From: Malus domestica
Taxonomy: Eukaryota > Streptophyta > Magnoliopsida > Rosales > Rosaceae
Assembly (NCBI RefSeq): GCF_042453785.1
Contig: NC_091677.1
Coordinates: forward strand, 29,761,501 to 29,825,500
Reading direction: 5' to 3'
DNA length: 64,000 nt
Each line of letters begins with the position of its first letter. The stretch's first letter is position 1. A program made the position numbers and the translations under genes. Positions 61,222 to 64,000 of this stretch are shown here, piece by piece. The notes beneath the pieces are model-generated. The model ran no database searches and had not been told where the DNA came from. It was given only the letters and a program-made list of their open reading frames with translations.

Positions 61222-63559
61222 TGACACACCCTAACCCGAAGACTAGGACATGCTGGCCGTCACGTGAACGTGACGTAACCATAACGCAAGCGGAAACGAT
61301 TTAATAATAAAATACGAGTCAACGAAAACCACTAATTGCAGTTATTTACAACCTAGCATTCTATGTGCTTAAGAGTGTACTAAACACACATAAACAGAGC
61401 ATAAGCGTCTAGGTGTAGTCAAGTAGGAACATAGCTATTTTACAACACCCTCGGGTGAAATCCTACATTTATTTAGTCTGTCAGAACGCCGAAGCAGTCC
61501 TCGTAGGCCACCAACGCCTAAACTATCAACTAGAACCTGGAGGGGCGAAAAACAGAAAACGTGAGTGGGCGAAAATAAAGCTTTTCCAAATCATTTCATA
61601 AATCCACATTTATAACCCCTTTTTGGAAAACCTGTATACTTTCCCAGAAAAATAGTATATATCATATATATCTCAACTGTCTCGATCATCAATCTTATAA
61701 CGGATTCAATAAGAATGTACCATGCCAATTTCAACAGTTTAGTATGAATGCATTGACATAATATAAATCAGGTAAAAGAAATAATCAATCGGAGGCCCTC
61801 TAATAGCCCTGAACGATTGAACCTAGAGCTCAACATCTATCAATCTCACTCTCTGCCGGAGTCACTCCGCGTGACCTGTCCGACCTTCTGCACATAAGTC
61901 GGAACCACCTAATGTAGTTTGAACGACTCATGGTAATATTCGCTGTAGTGCTTCTCTCATCAATCATCTGTATACAATAACCTAAGGTCACCCACCAGTC
62001 ATAATCTCACTAACACTCTACGACTGGCCCGTCGTACCCACTCCGCGTGGACTGTACGACCAACATCTACTTGGATCCAAGGCGAGCGTGCGATGCGGTG
62101 AATACTATAAGCACTAAACCATGGTGCAGGATATGAGCTCAATATATCATCATCATCATCATAATATTAATTAAATACTTACCTGTGCTTACACAGCACC
62201 ATCATACATATATGCATTATACGACAGTTCATAATATCCATAACATTCTATGCATGGCAATCACATCATATTTCATTTCATTTCAATATACTTTTCATTT
62301 AAATTTGATTTCTGGGGAAATCGAGTATATAGGTATATATATATAGAAAGCAATGCCCACTCACTGGTATGTCGCCAGGTCGTGACCCCCTTGACGCCCC
62401 TGGATGTGCTCGTCCTCGTTAGAAGTTCCACCTAGAAGTGAAATAACTTAAAACAATCATTTAACGCACATTTAACGCACCTAAACCAAACTAGGTAATA
62501 AATTCTTCATACGTTGCTCAAATTGGGTATATGAATATACCACCGTGACCTACACAACCTCAGGATCATCCCCATATTTTTAAAATAATTTTTGGAGGTC
62601 CCACGCGCCGCCACGCGCCTGACGTGGCACTGACCTACGCGCCCCCCACGCGCGGCCACGTGCCAGGCACACTGACGGTACAGTGAACGGCGTTAGGGAA
62701 TATTCCTGGAATATTCCGTTAAATATCCAACGGTAACGGTAACGGCGTTGGAATATTCCGTCAGTTTTGACGGAATATTCCCTGTCTTCTCCGGCGAGTC
62801 GCCGGTCGCCGGCGACTGTTCGCCGGTTTCTGGAAAAATTTCAAATCCACTATTCTTCTTCATTTTTCGTCCATTTTTCACGTAATTTATACCAAAATGA
62901 AGCATTTCACATGTACAATCACGTTGGAAGGGTTTTAAGGCCTAAAAACAACAAGATCAAACCTTTCAAAATTCTTCAAATTCGGCCAAACTCGAACCCG
63001 ACGATCCCGACGTCCATTTTGTTCAAACGAGGCACTCCGAGCCTCCTCGTGACCTCCTTAAGCTCACTGTGAGCTTTGTTCAACCTAAAACACAACCATT
63101 TTTAAGTTTTTGAATAGTGCCATTACACGGGATGTTTTAAAACTAGGGTTTCCGAAATGGAACTTACCTTAAACTGGTATTCCCGTGCTCGTGAGGTCCT
63201 AAGGAGTGTCGTGGTGATCTTACATGGAACGTTGGTGTAGGATTGTGATTGTTCTTGGTTCTTGCAGTGTATACGAGGGTAAGAGAGAGAATGAGAGAGA
63301 GAGAGAGTGACTAAGTCTGAAATGAACGAAGAATAAGAGAGAAGGAGACATGGATCTAGAGATTAGGGAATGATTTAAGGGTAGGGTCCCACCTAAAGTC
63401 CAAACACAGATAAGATTAACACATACTAATATAATTCTAACCCTAGTTTAGGATCTTAGTGTAAAACAAATACCAAATTTACGCACCTTAATCCTGTTTA
63501 AGGGCGTTTCCGTAATTTCACGTCCTCGGTATTTAGTAATTCTGGGACGGGCTGTGAAA
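61222..63559 (-). repeat. 5' LTR of the gypsy element
   Basis: It is nearly identical to 53920-56259. Its outer end reads GCTGTGAAA instead of GATGTGACA, so the terminal CA is changed to AA on the plus strand; the TSD directly after it shows that this is still the true end. The promoter must lie in this copy. The minus-strand stretch with the CT-rich run (about 63285-63310) could be near the transcript start, which is inference. Confidence 0.94.
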
Positions 63560-63564
63560 GTTTT

Positions 63565-64000
63565 GGTCGTTCATAATACATTCTAAATTTACCTTTAGTG
63601 AAAACATTGCTTGGAGTTTATAAAGTTTCTAGAAACTATATAACATCGACTCATATTTCAGTTAACCATAATATCAGATTTTGGAGTTGACCCCTTCACA
63701 AAAGTTGTAAAGCTTGTCATTATGAGTAATTGTATATGTGTATGTGTGTGTATATATATATGCATGTATGTATGTAATTTTTTTTTTTTACATTTTTCAC
63801 ATTTCTACAATGATTATTATTAATTTTATTAATTTTGCCGTCAAATAAAAAACACTATTCATGAGGGTTTGGACGATTTTAAATCTAAACAACAATGTAA
63901 CCATCGTCTACACGTGGAGGATGCAATCCCAAGCGTCTATATATTCTTTCACTTTTTTACACTTGTACATTAATTATTATGAATTTTTTTAATGTGTTTG
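63565..64000. other. Right flank of the gypsy element
   Basis: It contains the right arm of the inverted repeat (63683-63730), a TG/TA microsatellite (about 63731-63772) and a T run (63779-63790). No gene is supported. Confidence 0.5.
63683..63730 (+). repeat. Inverted repeat, right arm, outside the gypsy element
   Basis: GAGTTGACCCCTTCACAAAA, GTTGTAAAGCTTGTCATTATGAG is the partner of the minus-strand sequence at 53707-53765. Before the gypsy insertion the two arms were only about 280 bases apart. Confidence 0.7.

Larger units (their letters stand above)
53920..63559 (-). mobile_element. Complete Ty3/gypsy chromovirus (Del/Tekay type), 9,640 bp
   Basis: All parts of an autonomous element are present: two LTRs (2,340 and 2,338 bases), primer site, one gag-pol frame and polypurine tract. 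The target duplication GTTTT (53915-53919 and 63560-63564) is perfect. By hand count about 30 substitutions and one 2-base indel separate the LTRs, roughly 1.3 percent. With the commonly used plant rate of 1.3e-8 per site per year this means about half a million years. Integrase after RT marks Ty3/gypsy, and the C-terminal chromodomain with the [16 protein letters not shown] motif points to the Del/Tekay lineage. The element may still be mobile. Confidence 0.96.

Overview
The window looks like nuclear DNA of a dicot plant. It is AT-rich, has GT-AG introns, gene density is low and plant transposons are abundant. Repeat style and gene content suggest Rosaceae (apple/pear lineage), but that is my impression from memory and was not tested.

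Host genes form one block. From left to right they are: a decayed peptidase-M50B-like membrane protein gene (13.9-18.7 kb, minus); an intronless Ser-rich protein of the 'membrane-associated kinase regulator' type (32.3-33.1 kb, plus); a TON1-recruiting-motif/LONGIFOLIA-type protein in five coding exons (37.3-42.6 kb, plus); a small basic nuclear-type protein (43.2-43.9 kb, minus); and an organellar peptidyl-tRNA hydrolase in eight coding exons (45.3-49.2 kb, minus). From memory, Arabidopsis has the same order around At1g67060-At1g67050-At1g67040-At1g67035, with a duplicate including a peptidyl-tRNA hydrolase near At5g38290-At5g38320. I read this as conserved microsynteny. There is no operon logic: the shared order reflects descent, not a pathway.

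Most of the rest is mobile DNA. At 1.2-3.4 kb there is a solo Ty3/gypsy LTR with a perfect 5-bp target duplication, apparently inside an older LTR-element relic. At 3.9-5.1 and 12.6-14.0 kb lie two copies of a direct duplication that carries the last exon of the M50B gene. From 20 to 26 kb come a Mutator-derived TIR element, a relic of a MULE transposase, a broken Ty1/copia element (minus strand, one LTR left, 673-bp internal tandem duplication) and a stray exon of an armadillo-repeat (ARMC7-like) gene at the truncation edge. The intergenic stretches hold several MITE-like inverted repeats, SINE-like pieces and a TRIM element. At 50.0-51.0 kb a Pack-MULE with about 200-bp TIRs and a near-perfect 9-bp target duplication carries the first exons of an EPSIN1-like gene. 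The right end (53.9-63.6 kb) is a complete, young, 9.6-kb Ty3/gypsy chromovirus (Del/Tekay type) with two 2.34-kb LTRs, tRNA-iMet primer site, polypurine tract, GTTTT target duplication and one uninterrupted 1,622-residue gag-pol frame.

I see no clearly new enzymatic or defence system. The most informative objects are the gene-capturing MULE, the M50B pseudogene with its separate, better preserved last exon, and the young gypsy element with palindromic GAATATTC clusters in both LTRs. Divergence counts and alignments were done by eye.
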